DNA of 64,000 bases from Eisenibacter elegans DSM 3317 (GTDB lineage Bacteria > Bacteroidota > Bacteroidia > Cytophagales > Microscillaceae): assembly GCF_000430505.1 (NCBI RefSeq), contig NZ_KE387152.1:690743-754742 (forward strand), written 5' to 3'. Below the pieces are notes generated by a model. The model worked only from the letters and a program-made list of their open reading frames with translations, did no database searches and was not told the origin of the DNA. Position 1 is the stretch's first letter. The number at the start of each line of letters is the position of its first letter. Shown here one piece after another: positions 8,214 to 15,932 of the stretch. The translations under genes were made by a program, and so were the position numbers.

Positions 8214-8636
8214 TTAGGCCTTTGTTTCAGTTAGGGCTTTCTTAGCTTCTTCTGCATTTTTGTAAAACTTGATACCCAAGTCCAAACCCATCGTCTGAAT
8301 AGAGGTAACGAGCAACTTGATGGTAGTGCCTTCTATAAAACTGTCGCTATTAATCACTCCGATTTGGAGCTTGCCCTCAATGCTTTTGTATAACTCTGGT
8401 AAGTAGCTCGTAACCAGCCAAGTACGCCCCAAAAGCGGGGTAGATTTCACCTTCTTGATATCGATGATGACCGTACTAATTTTGCTAGATTGTTTTACAT
8501 CTTCAAGAATGGCGTTGAAGCCTCCCTTGAAATCGTCTACATTGACGTGTCCTTCCGAATAGATGAGGTAGTATTGGCCTTCGCGGTCGACAGAAGTTAC
8601 AGAAGTTTGTTTAGTGTTTTGAAAAATCACGTCCAT
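8214..8636 (-). CDS. SpoIIAA/STAS-like small protein
   Basis: I chose the ATG at 8636 because the encoded 140 residues begin a compact domain, while upstream residues are basic and look non-coding. The sequence alternates strands and helices (YYLIYSEGHVNVDDF, STVIIDIKKVKSTPLLGR, KLQIGVINSD) and ends with FYKNAEEAKKAL, a feature common in SpoIIAA-like (STAS/SEC14) proteins of Bacteroidota. No clear phosphorylatable serine of a classic anti-anti-sigma factor is evident. A second protein of similar type is at 18437-18856. The role is inferred only at fold level. Confidence 0.65.
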   Translation of the reverse strand: MDVIFQNTKQTSVTSVDREGQYYLIYSEGHVNVDDFKGGFNAILEDVKQSSKISTVIIDIKKVKSTPLLGRTWLVTSYLPELYKSIEGKLQIGVINSDSFIEGTTIKLLVTSIQTMGLDLGIKFYKNAEEAKKALTETKA

Positions 8637-8759
8637 AAGCGTATCGGTTTGTTTGGAGTAGATAAGTAAGATAAGGCGCAAGCGCTCTCGGGCGAATTGC
8701 TTCACCCAAAGTACACATTTTTTGTGTATTTTTTGTACTATTGTCAAAAAACTAACACT

Positions 8760-9128
8760 ATGAGCTTTTTAGCCACTCCTTTTTCGCTTTACCTGACGGT
8801 AGTGCTCTACCTAGTTGCAGGGATTAATCATTTTATCAACCCTCGGTTTTATGAGCGGATGATGCCCTCGTTTTTGCCCGCTCCGGTGTTGCTCCACAAG
8901 CTGGCCGGCGTAGTGGAGATTGTGCTTGCAGTAGCGTTGCTGATTCCGGCTTGGCGTTTGTGGGCTGTTTGGGGCTTGGTAGCGTTGTTGGTATCTTTTT
9001 TCTTGGTGCATATCCCGCACCTCATCCGGCCACCTATCAAAAAAGTACCTTACTGGATATATTTGGTGCGTGTCCCTATCCAGTTTTTCCTTATTTATTG
9101 GGCTTGGTCCTTACAGTATGTATCTTGA
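8760..9128 (+). CDS. DoxX-like small membrane protein
   Basis: The ATG at 8760 gives 122 residues with four hydrophobic segments and little else. The opening YLVAGINHFINPRFYERMMP and the following LAGVVEIVLAVALLIPAWR fit DoxX-like proteins, which are four-helix inner-membrane proteins often linked with redox or respiratory chemistry. It is transcribed divergently from the SpoIIAA-like gene, 123 bases apart. A specific function cannot be assigned. Confidence 0.8.
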   Translation: MSFLATPFSLYLTVVLYLVAGINHFINPRFYERMMPSFLPAPVLLHKLAGVVEIVLAVALLIPAWRLWAVWGLVALLVSFFLVHIPHLIRPPIKKVPYWIYLVRVPIQFFLIYWAWSLQYVS

Positions 9129-9339
9129 TGCGAGCAGGGGCATTTCTGGTTGGGTATTGGTCAATGAGGCGTTTGTCGACCAATGGCTCAGGCAAGGTTC
9201 GCAAGGCAGGTATAATTATACCTACTTTGCGTTTAAACCTGCTCCGAATCCACACAGCTCAGAAATGGCTGTTGGTGTGGAGATGAATCGTAGCCTGAGC
9301 GCCTAAATCACAGAAAGTCCGAGATATTTAGCAGCAGGC

Positions 9340-9642
9340 TTAGGCATTTATATTTTGGTAAGCCTCCAATGCCTGAATAAAGTCTTTTAGGTGCTCTATC
9401 TCTACGTGTTCCATCAAGACAATCTTATACCATTCATTGTCATCGTGATGTTTTTGAGGGACAAGGTTGTATTTGGTGGCGATTTCTGGGGGGATAAAAG
9501 CCGCCTGAATGGTAACGACATTCATATCAGATTGCCTGAAATATACGATATTGAGCTTATCCAAGGCCTCACAGAGCCATTTGGTACGTAGTTTCAGGAT
9601 ATTTATTTTCTCATACCACTTTTGTCGGGGCAATGCGCCCAC
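9340..9642 (-). pseudogene. C-terminal fragment of a PLP-dependent group II decarboxylase
   Basis: The 100-residue fragment resembles only the last part of pyridoxal-phosphate decarboxylases of the aromatic/diaminobutyrate type: MNVVTIQAAFIPPEIATKYN followed by EWYKIVLMEHVEIEHLKDFI. Such proteins are about 450 residues long, so the PLP-binding core is absent. The fragment ends abruptly where it meets the phosphatase remnant on the other strand near 9610-9640. It is most likely a leftover of a deletion or rearrangement. Confidence 0.65.
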
Positions 9643-10027
9643 GCTACTTGGCGCAAGAAGGGCAAATTCAGAAAATAGCCGGCACCAGACACGCCATCGG
9701 AGGATTCCAAAAAAATACCGAATGGATTTTTGAAAAACACAGCTTCGACCTCAGCCAAGGAGCCGTGTGCTACCTTTTCTCTGACGGCTACGAAGACCAA
9801 ATCGGGGGAGACACACAGAAAAAGTGTATGACCGCCCGCTTTAGAGCGCACCTCCAAGAGGTTCACCACCTTCCTTGCCAAACCCAAAAACAACAACTCG
9901 AAGACACCTCAAAGAATGACAGGGAGGCCTCTCCCAAGTAGATGATATCTTGGTGATGGGCTTTAAGGTATTGGGCAAGGCGAGTACCACCACACAAAAA
10001 CAAACCCTCTCTAGCGAAACAGCCTGA
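9633..10027 (+). pseudogene. Decayed C-terminal fragment of a SpoIIE-type phosphatase
   Basis: The first frame reads AGTRHAIGGFQ and VCYLFSDGYEDQIGG, matching the GDRRAIGGEQ and LGSDGIEDQ region of the intact phosphatase at 36028-38667. The frame is lost after LEDT; a second frame continues HLKE, then a TGA in place of an expected TGG, then QGGLSQVDDILVMGFKV, which carries the terminal DD metal motif. So at least one frameshift and one nonsense change have accumulated, and the N-terminal two thirds of the gene are missing. Confidence 0.75.
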
Positions 10028-10059
10028 GAGGGTAGGGGAAGATCGTTTGGAGCAAGGGC

Positions 10060-10593
10060 TTAGGCAGGGTTATAACGTGTATCTACCCCAGACTCCGTGT
10101 AGTGAGGAACCCAACCCGATTGGTCTATAAAGATACGAATGGCTTTCACGTTGGGGTTGGTTACTCCGGCATCAAACCAATGCTTGGTATGCGCGGGCAC
10201 TGAAATCAAGTCGCCCGCCTCACACAAAACATTGAAGACAGGGTCTTGCCCATTGTCCAAGTTGAACCAAAACAAGCCGCTTCCTTCTACAAAAAAGCGC
10301 ACCTCATCTTCGGTATGGGTGTGCTCGTGTAAAAACTTCTCGCGGAGGGCTGTGTAGTTGGGCGTGTGTGCGTTGATGTTGAGCACGTCAGCAGTTTGGT
10401 ATCCCCCTTTTTCCATCAAAGGCTTCAGCGCGTGGGCATAGGCGTTGAGAATGGTTTCTTGATCAGCCTCGGGGCTAAACTGTACCGCAGCCTCCCATTG
10501 GTCAAAAAAGACCCCACGGGCATTCAGAAAAGCACGAATTTCGGCTACATCGCGGATACTTTTGTTTTGGTCGGGTATGTTGAGTACGGCCAT
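10060..10593 (-). CDS. mtnD: Acireductone dioxygenase
   Basis: The 177-residue cupin has the metal ligands HTHTEDE (His91, His93, Glu97) and a later His138 in HTKHWFDAG. FVEGSGLFWFNL and the C-terminal IRIFIDQSGWVPHY are typical of acireductone dioxygenases. The enzyme acts on the acireductone in the methionine salvage pathway and, with iron, yields the keto acid precursor of methionine. Another pathway gene, mtnB, is 900 bases away on the same strand, separated by a broken GxxExxY gene. The methionine aminotransferase and omega-amidase lie near 61-63 kb. Confidence 0.93.
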   Translation of the reverse strand: MAVLNIPDQNKSIRDVAEIRAFLNARGVFFDQWEAAVQFSPEADQETILNAYAHALKPLMEKGGYQTADVLNINAHTPNYTALREKFLHEHTHTEDEVRFFVEGSGLFWFNLDNGQDPVFNVLCEAGDLISVPAHTKHWFDAGVTNPNVKAIRIFIDQSGWVPHYTESGVDTRYNPA

Positions 10594-10927
10594 AGTGATG
10601 AATACAGATTAGTGATGCGAATTGATTCTATGTAATGTGTGGTATTGAGTAGGAAGCGCCCAATTTTCGCCACGGATGCACGGATGTTTTGTACTGATTT
10701 GTGTATTAGTGGCTGATTTCATAACCAAAACTCCTTCTCCAGCCATAAAGTTCGGCAACAAGGGGCACATTGATAATAGGCATCTTTGATTTTTGGGGAC
10801 AGTGTGTGTATTTCAAGCCCTCTGTTTATCAGCACAAGTTTAACCGCAAAGCTCTATACATCAAGTGTTATACAAAGTCTGATAAATCAACACCACGTTA
10901 GAAAATATCTATTGGTACAAACAAACG
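10594..10927. other. Intergenic gap without gene
   Basis: I see no coding frame here. It includes the short tandem CACGGATG-CACGGATG near 10671-10686 and the left copy of an inverted repeat (TTAACCGCAAAG at 10840-10851) whose partner lies at 11449-11460. Confidence 0.5.
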
Positions 10928-11460
10928 CTAAAGTTTATTGACAACCCTTTTGATACCATTACGGAGTAATGACACATTGAAATTAATCAATAAACCTAGT
11001 TTATAGCCACCTAGCTTCATATAAGTCAACGTTTGAGCAAGATGAATATCATTTAAAGTCTTCACACTTTTTATCTCAATGATTAACTTATTTTCTATTA
11101 ACAAGTCAATTCTGTAACCATATGCTAACTTAACATCTTCAAAGACAAGAGGCATCGATTTTTCTTTTTCTACAAGTAAACCTGACTTGGTAATTTTATA
11201 AAACAGACATTCTTGATAAGCGCTTTCTAACAGCCCGGAACCTAATCCTGAATGAACTTCGATGGCTAATCCAATTACTTTTATTTGCTATTTCATTTTC
11301 AGTCATCTTTTTGTCCTCAAAATAGAAAGCGATTTCTAGTTAAGAAGAGGGGTTGTAATTACAATAAATAAGTTAAGTGATATCGTAATGAAATGCAACT
11401 ATAAGCATTATATTTTGTGCGAACTTGTAGCTAAGCCAACTCTGCGTCCTTTGCGGTTAA
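10840..11460. mobile_element. GxxExxY gene unit bounded by 12-bp inverted repeats
   Basis: TTAACCGCAAAG (10840-10851) and CTTTGCGGTTAA (11449-11460) are perfect inverted repeats that bracket the broken GxxExxY gene. GxxExxY genes in other genomes are commonly found beside similar 'ACCGCAAAG' repeats, so this 621-bp stretch may be a small transposed unit. No target duplication is obvious. Confidence 0.45.
10928..11308 (-). pseudogene. GxxExxY protein gene, frameshifted
   Basis: Reading from the ATG at 11308, the first frame encodes MTENEIANK and then derails at an AAAA run. In the next frame the sequence continues VIGLAIEVHSGLGSGLLESAYQ, containing the eponymous GLLESAY (GxxExxY), and runs on to the stop at 10928 with GYRIDLLIENKLIIEIKSVK (the PD-(D/E)XK-like core). 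One additional A explains the whole break. The family is predicted to be nuclease-like with unknown role. It lies between mtnB and mtnD. Confidence 0.8.
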
Positions 11461-11507
11461 GGTTGTTCTGTGTCCTTGTCAGCAATCCTGTCACGAAGAG
11501 ATGAAGC

Positions 11508-12158
11508 CTAAGTGGTCTCCCAAGGTCTTAGTTGCAGCACGCATTCCATCAAAAACTCCAGCACCTCTATCTTGCGCTTAGCCTCCTCCAGTGTGCGTCC
11601 CCAGGTGTAGAGGCCGTGGCCGGCAAGGAGGTATCCCTGCGTTTGCGGATTTTGCGCCATATACTTACGCACCTCGGCGCTCAGTGGCTCCATCTCCTGC
11701 GCATTGGCAAAAATGGGCAGCCACACACTAGTGTCGTGCGTTTGGATATTGTCCAAGCCCTTGAGCATCTCAAAGCCCTCCAATACCAACCCCCCTTGGG
11801 CGGCATAAATGCGCGAGAGCACTGTCCCCGCCACCGAATGCGTGTGCAACACCGCCCCAATGTTTGGGTTTTCGTACAGCTGCGTATGCAGCAAAGTCTC
11901 CGCCGACGACCGAAGCCCCTCATATCCTGGCAGAGGCTTGGCCTGCGCATCAATTTCCATCAGGTGGTGGAGGCCAAACTTCGACTTATCCACCCCTGAT
12001 ACCGAAATCGTGAAGGTATCCTCTTGTGGTGTGGGGTTGCGAAACGAATAATTGGTGCTCGTGGCCATCGACCAGCCACGGTCATTAAAAATACGGATAA
12101 TTTCCAGCAGGGTATCTACCTGCGCAATACGGGTCATATGCATAACAGTCTCAAACAA
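11508..12158 (-). CDS. mtnB: Methylthioribulose-1-phosphate dehydratase
   Basis: The 216-residue protein belongs to the class II aldolase fold. Landmarks are GWSMATSTNYSFR near the start, GAVLHTHSVAGTVLS with the zinc-binding HTHS, and a third histidine in LLAGHGLYTWG. MtnB dehydrates 5-methylthioribulose-1-phosphate in methionine salvage. A downstream ATG at residue 7 is also possible as the start. It is read toward mtnD, which acts later in the pathway, but the two are separated by about 900 bases including a broken gene, so they may not share a transcript. Confidence 0.93.
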   Translation of the reverse strand: MFETVMHMTRIAQVDTLLEIIRIFNDRGWSMATSTNYSFRNPTPQEDTFTISVSGVDKSKFGLHHLMEIDAQAKPLPGYEGLRSSAETLLHTQLYENPNIGAVLHTHSVAGTVLSRIYAAQGGLVLEGFEMLKGLDNIQTHDTSVWLPIFANAQEMEPLSAEVRKYMAQNPQTQGYLLAGHGLYTWGRTLEEAKRKIEVLEFLMECVLQLRPWETT

Positions 12159-12196
12159 TGCGGGTTCAGTAACCCCTATTTGGGTAAGCAGTTTTT

Positions 12197-12221
12197 TGAA
12201 TCAAAGCCAAATTAGAAAATG
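12197..12221 (-). repeat. 25-bp dispersed repeat, copy 1
   Basis: This 25-base segment is the exact reverse complement of 44626-44650, which lies just inside an inverted-repeat element. Here it sits about 40 bases upstream of the mtnB start codon. Confidence 0.7.
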
Positions 12222-12293
12222 TTCGGAGGTACGGAAATCCAGTAAATCCTGGTCCTCTTTTTGGGGCTTGCCCTGCGAGCCGTGCCATCACCT

Positions 12294-12347
12294 GTAGTCC
12301 CTGTGGCTCAGGGCTGTGAAGCACAGCCCTGAGCCACAGGGAGCTAC
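12294..12347. repeat. Long near-perfect hairpin between rocD and mtnB
   Basis: A 21-bp perfect stem (12298-12318 with 12322-12342) closes a 3-base AAG loop; GTAG/CTAC extends it to 25 bp past one bulged G. It is GC-rich and lies 43 bases past the rocD stop codon. No U-tract follows on either strand, so it may be a transcript-stabilising hairpin or a REP-like element and not a simple terminator. Confidence 0.85.
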
Positions 12348-12384
12348 TTGGCTCTGTCCCTAAGCCGCTTACGCACGAGCCGGG

Positions 12385-13626
12385 CTAGCGCACAAACGCC
12401 AGCACAGTCTGCTCAATGATGTCGGAGCACTCCAGCAGTTGGGCTTTCGTCATCACCAGTGGCGGAGCAAAGCGGATGATATTGCCGTGGGTAGGCTTGG
12501 CCAGCAGGCCATTGTCTTTCAGCGCCAAGCACAAGCGCCAAGCCGTATCACTCGTCGCGCTGTCATTGATGACAATTGCATTGAGCAGCCCCTTGCCGCG
12601 CACCAGCGTAATCAAGTCCGACTTGGCGATGAGCGCCTGCATTCGCTCACGGAACAACTCCCCGAGCTGATAGGCATTGTCGGCCAAATTCTCCTCTTTC
12701 AGCACCTCTAGTGCGGCTATGGCCACCTTACAGGCCAGCGGATTACCCCCATAGGTAGAGCCGTGCTCTCCGGGTTTGATGGTGAGCATAATCTCGTCGC
12801 GAGCCAACACAGCCGACACCGGAAAAACCCCGCCCGAAAGCGCCTTGCCCAAAATCAGTATATCGGGTTGAAACCCTTCGTAGTCGCAGGCCAGCATCTT
12901 GCCGGTGCGTGCCAGTCCGGTTTGCACTTCGTCGGCAATGAAAAGCACATTTTTCGCCTTGCACATTTCATAAGCCTGACGTAGATAGCCTTTGTCGGGC
13001 ACTACCACGCCGGCCTCTCCTTGGATAGGCTCTACCATAAAGCCGGCCACATTGGGGTCTTCAAGCGCCTTGGCCAGGGCCTCTAGGTCGTTGTAGGGAA
13101 TGATTTCGTAACCCGGCATATAAGGCCCAAAGTCATTGCGCGCTACTGGGTCGGTAGACGAAGAGACCGCCGCCAAGGTGCGTCCCCAGAAGTTGTTTTG
13201 GGCAAACAAGATTTTGGCCTGATTGCTCGGCACACCCTTGACCTTATACGCCCATTTGCGGCAGAGCTTGTTGGCTGTTTCGCCACCTTCTACGCCCGTA
13301 TTCATCGGCAACACGCGATCGTAACCAAAATATTGGGTAATATAGCGCTCATATTCGCCCAACACATCGTTATAAAAGGCACGAGAAGTGAGGGTCAGCT
13401 TTTGGGCTTGCTCACAAAGCGCCTGAATGATTTTGGGGTGGCAGTGCCCCTGATTGACCGCACTGTAGGCCGAGAGAAAATCAAAATAACGTTTCCCTTC
13501 TACATCCCACAGATACACCCCTTCGCCACGGCTCAAGACGACCGGCAGCGGGTGGTAGTTGTGTGCGCCATATTGGTTTTCTAAATCGATGGCGTCTTGA
13601 CTTGAGGAAATGCTTGTTTTTGTCAT
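12385..13626 (-). CDS. rocD: Ornithine aminotransferase
   Basis: The ATG at 13626 gives 413 residues, the normal size for the family; a longer frame upstream covers the promoter and is unlikely to be translated. Motifs include [20 protein letters not shown] near the start, [18 protein letters not shown], the [20 protein letters not shown] stretch, and [15 protein letters not shown] carrying the PLP-binding lysine. The enzyme interconverts ornithine plus 2-oxoglutarate and glutamate semialdehyde plus glutamate, linking arginine and proline metabolism. It is transcribed alone. Confidence 0.94.
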   Translation of the reverse strand: MTKTSISSSQDAIDLENQYGAHNYHPLPVVLSRGEGVYLWDVEGKRYFDFLSAYSAVNQGHCHPKIIQALCEQAQKLTLTSRAFYNDVLGEYERYITQYFGYDRVLPMNTGVEGGETANKLCRKWAYKVKGVPSNQAKILFAQNNFWGRTLAAVSSSTDPVARNDFGPYMPGYEIIPYNDLEALAKALEDPNVAGFMVEPIQGEAGVVVPDKGYLRQAYEMCKAKNVLFIADEVQTGLARTGKMLACDYEGFQPDILILGKALSGGVFPVSAVLARDEIMLTIKPGEHGSTYGGNPLACKVAIAALEVLKEENLADNAYQLGELFRERMQALIAKSDLITLVRGKGLLNAIVINDSATSDTAWRLCLALKDNGLLAKPTHGNIIRFAPPLVMTKAQLLECSDIIEQTVLAFVR

Positions 13627-13714
13627 AGGAGCAAGTGTTACATAGTGTGTCTGAATATGAGTACAAACCAAAATAGGAGGGAAAAAGGAGCGATACCTTG
13701 TGGTGGCCTTTGTG

Positions 13715-13722
13715 CAAAGATA
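13715..13722 (-). promoter_or_regulatory. Possible -7 promoter element for rocD
   Basis: On the minus strand this reads TATCTTTG, a perfect TAnnTTTG match, about 90 bases upstream of the rocD ATG. The -33 element is not clear. Confidence 0.45.
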
Positions 13723-13845
13723 CACAATGAGGCTAAGATTGAATAAAAAACCCCATGTTTTCCTACTTTCCTTTGGGCAGAGGCTTGCAGCTTGGTATTT
13801 TTTTTGCCTAATTTGAGCCAAGCACCACACCTACCCAAGTCAAGA

Positions 13846-14004
13846 ATGCCACACACTGAAAAACAACCCCTCACTGCCGAAGACTATTACTACGACCCAC
13901 GGGGTTTTAAGGTTTTCACCGAGCAATACCTCCTCAAACGAGGTCATTGCTGCAAAAATAACTGCCGCCACTGCCCCTACAGCATCCGGCATAAGAAGGG
14001 CTGA
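13846..14004 (+). CDS. DUF5522-like small cysteine-rich protein
   Basis: From the ATG at 13846 the protein has 52 residues. It holds YYYDPRGFKVFTEQYLLKRG followed by the cysteine cluster HCCKNNCRHCPY, which probably binds a metal. This compact pattern is characteristic of DUF5522 proteins found across Bacteroidota. Function is unknown. Confidence 0.75.
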   Translation: MPHTEKQPLTAEDYYYDPRGFKVFTEQYLLKRGHCCKNNCRHCPYSIRHKKG

Positions 14005-14046
14005 GCAGAGGCCAAATACCAGAGCACAAAAGATTTTGCCTGAACA

Positions 14047-14078
14047 ATTGCGATTTTACACTAGAATACCTACATTTG
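14047..14078 (+). promoter_or_regulatory. Predicted rpmB promoter
   Basis: ATTG (14047-14050) and TACATTTG (14071-14078) are separated by 20 bases, fitting the Bacteroidetes sigma-A pattern TTTG-N19..21-TAnnTTTG with one mismatch in the -33 box. The ATG of rpmB is 65 bases downstream. Confidence 0.65.
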
Positions 14079-14142
14079 CAATCCGTTTTTAGAAACAGGC
14101 CGGAATCATTCCTTTTGAGCACTTATAAAAATATTTACCACA

Positions 14143-14388
14143 ATGGCTAGAGTTTGTCAAATTACCGGAAAGAAGACACAAGTAGGTAACAACGTGTCTC
14201 ACGCCAACAACAAAACAAAGCGCAAGTTTTACCCCAACTTGCAAAAGAAGCGCTTCTTCGTAGAAAGCACTGGTGAGTGGATTACTTTGAAAGTTTCTTC
14301 ACACGGTATCCGCATCATCAACAAAATCGGTGTTGAAGCCGCTATCAAAAAAGCACGCGCAAAGTCGCTTACAGACGTACAAATCTAA
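14143..14388 (+). CDS. rpmB: Ribosomal protein bL28
   Basis: The 81-residue basic protein begins [20 protein letters not shown] and contains [19 protein letters not shown], the L28 signature of Bacteroidota. It is part of the large ribosomal subunit. In many relatives rpmB is followed by rpmG and a DUF4295 gene, but here a strong terminator follows directly, so the gene stands alone. Confidence 0.97.
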   Translation: MARVCQITGKKTQVGNNVSHANNKTKRKFYPNLQKKRFFVESTGEWITLKVSSHGIRIINKIGVEAAIKKARAKSLTDVQI

Positions 14389-14419
14389 CAATGCTTGTAC
14401 GCTTAAGCCTTCTCAAGAG

Positions 14420-14454
14420 TCTTGCTTCCTAAATAGGAGGCAAGATTTTTTTTT
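14420..14454 (+). terminator. Rho-independent terminator of rpmB
   Basis: TCTTGCTTCCT pairs with AGGAGGCAAGA (11 bp, one G-U) around the loop AAAT, followed by nine T residues. It is 32 bases after the rpmB stop. Confidence 0.92.
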
Positions 14455-14786
14455 GCACTTGAGGGAATCCATCATTTTTTGACCAAAACCAGCTTTGGGT
14501 TTGTGAATGCCCGGCATGAGTTGATTAAGCCCCAATTGACACACAAAAACAGGAGCAGACTAGAGCCGTATTTTGATTGATGTGGCAACATTTATACAAA
14601 CCTTGGCGTTATTAGTCTACCAAAACAACCCATTTGTAGAATAAACTAAAGCAAGGTTTATTTTGGCATAAAGCTTGGTAAGGTCTAAGAAAAATAATAT
14701 TTTTGCTCAAATTACCAAACCACTACAAACCAAACAAGCTTTTGACCAAAGCCTTGATTATCAAACCTGAAAGTACACCAAACACT
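14455..14786. other. Intergenic gap without gene
   Basis: About 330 bases separate the rpmB terminator from the next likely start. The sequence is AT-rich and I see no supported gene, RNA or repeat. Confidence 0.4.
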
Positions 14787-14951
14787 ATGAAAACGACCTT
14801 TCAACCTTCAGCTAATCAATCTTCAAAAAGCATAGAACAGCAAGTTTCCTCTATCCGTGCAAAAAGCATCCGGCTCAAGGCAGCCATGCAACGATTGGAT
14901 GAAGCCTTGGCGCAAATGGAGCGAGAAACGGGGCACAATAAAAAACGCTAA
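14787..14951 (+). CDS. Small hypothetical protein upstream of recO
   Basis: The ATG at 14787 would give a 54-residue, highly charged helical protein (QVSSIRAKSIRLKAAMQRLD, ending GHNKKR). A frame extends upstream to 14703, but its residues look less protein-like. The recO start follows 21 bases after the stop, so it may be a leader peptide or a small gene of the recO operon. I do not recognise it. Confidence 0.4.
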   Translation: MKTTFQPSANQSSKSIEQQVSSIRAKSIRLKAAMQRLDEALAQMERETGHNKKR

Positions 14952-14972
14952 CTTCAAAAATAGGGGACACAG

Positions 14973-15680
14973 GTGCTTGTCAAAACATCAGGGGTGGTCA
15001 TCCACTATCTCAAATACAGCGAAACTTCGATTATCACCAAAGTATATACCGAAGAGCTTGGGCTACAAACTTACCTCGTCAGTGGGGTGCGTAGCGCCAA
15101 AAACCGCAACAAAATCGCGCTCTATCAGCCGCTAAGCCTTCTGGATATGGTCGTATACTACCAAAAAGATGTGCAGCGCATTTACCGTATTTCAGAAGTT
15201 AAACCCGCTCCTGCGCTCCGCCAAATTCCTTTTGACCCCAACAAAACCGCTGTAGCGCTTTTCCTCTCCGAAGCCCTCTACCGTATTCTGAAAGAAGATA
15301 CTCCACAGCCGGAGCTGTATGCCTATCTCAAGCAACATATCCTCTGGCTCGACAACGCCACGGAGGGGCTAGGGCTTTTCCATAGTTATTTCTTATTGCA
15401 TCTTGCTACTTTTCTAGGCTTCGGCATCAGCCAAGGCTCAGAGCTATTGGCACAAGTACAGGCCTACAACCCTAGTCTGATAGGGCCTACAGAGCAGGCA
15501 GCGGTGGCAGACTTGCTGGATGCCTTGTTATTGGCTTCACAACCCCCAAGCAGCCACCCGGCTGCGCCGCTCATCAAACACAAAACGGTAGATGCACTGC
15601 TTGATTTTTACCGCCTGCATATCGACAATATGCCCGCACTCAAGTCCTTGGCCGTGTTGCGAGAGGTGATGCGTTCTTAG
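14973..15680 (+). CDS. recO: DNA repair protein RecO
   Basis: The 235-residue protein begins at a GTG codon, since LVKTSGVVIHYLKYSETSII is the RecO OB-fold opening and no ATG precedes it closely. The remaining sequence has the all-helical C-terminal part (TAVALFLSEALYRILKED). RecO loads RecA onto single-stranded DNA with RecR in gap repair. The zinc-binding cysteines found in some RecO proteins are not present here. The 250 bases after the stop hold no gene I can support. Confidence 0.9.
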   Translation: MLVKTSGVVIHYLKYSETSIITKVYTEELGLQTYLVSGVRSAKNRNKIALYQPLSLLDMVVYYQKDVQRIYRISEVKPAPALRQIPFDPNKTAVALFLSEALYRILKEDTPQPELYAYLKQHILWLDNATEGLGLFHSYFLLHLATFLGFGISQGSELLAQVQAYNPSLIGPTEQAAVADLLDALLLASQPPSSHPAAPLIKHKTVDALLDFYRLHIDNMPALKSLAVLREVMRS

Positions 15681-15932
15681 AGTTTGTCTACATTTTCAGC
15701 GCGGCGCTCAAAACAAGCTGATTTTTGTGCTGATACTGGACAAAAAGCGCAGGCCTTGTGTTGAGCCTACGATTTTAATCGGGTGAGGGCTACGACGAGC
15801 ATTTTTAACGAATTAGCAGCTAAAAAGCAGTGGTTTGGTGTCGATGAAAATCATTTTAGGCAAGCTCTTAGTGAGTACCGATGATGGTTTTAGCTACAAG
15901 TACACAGGTTTGATATTGATTCTTGTAGCTTT

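Noticed and set aside
9070..9306. Open frame overlapping the end of the DoxX-like gene
   Set aside because: It overlaps the DoxX-like gene in another frame, lacks recognisable features and ends in worn intergenic DNA.
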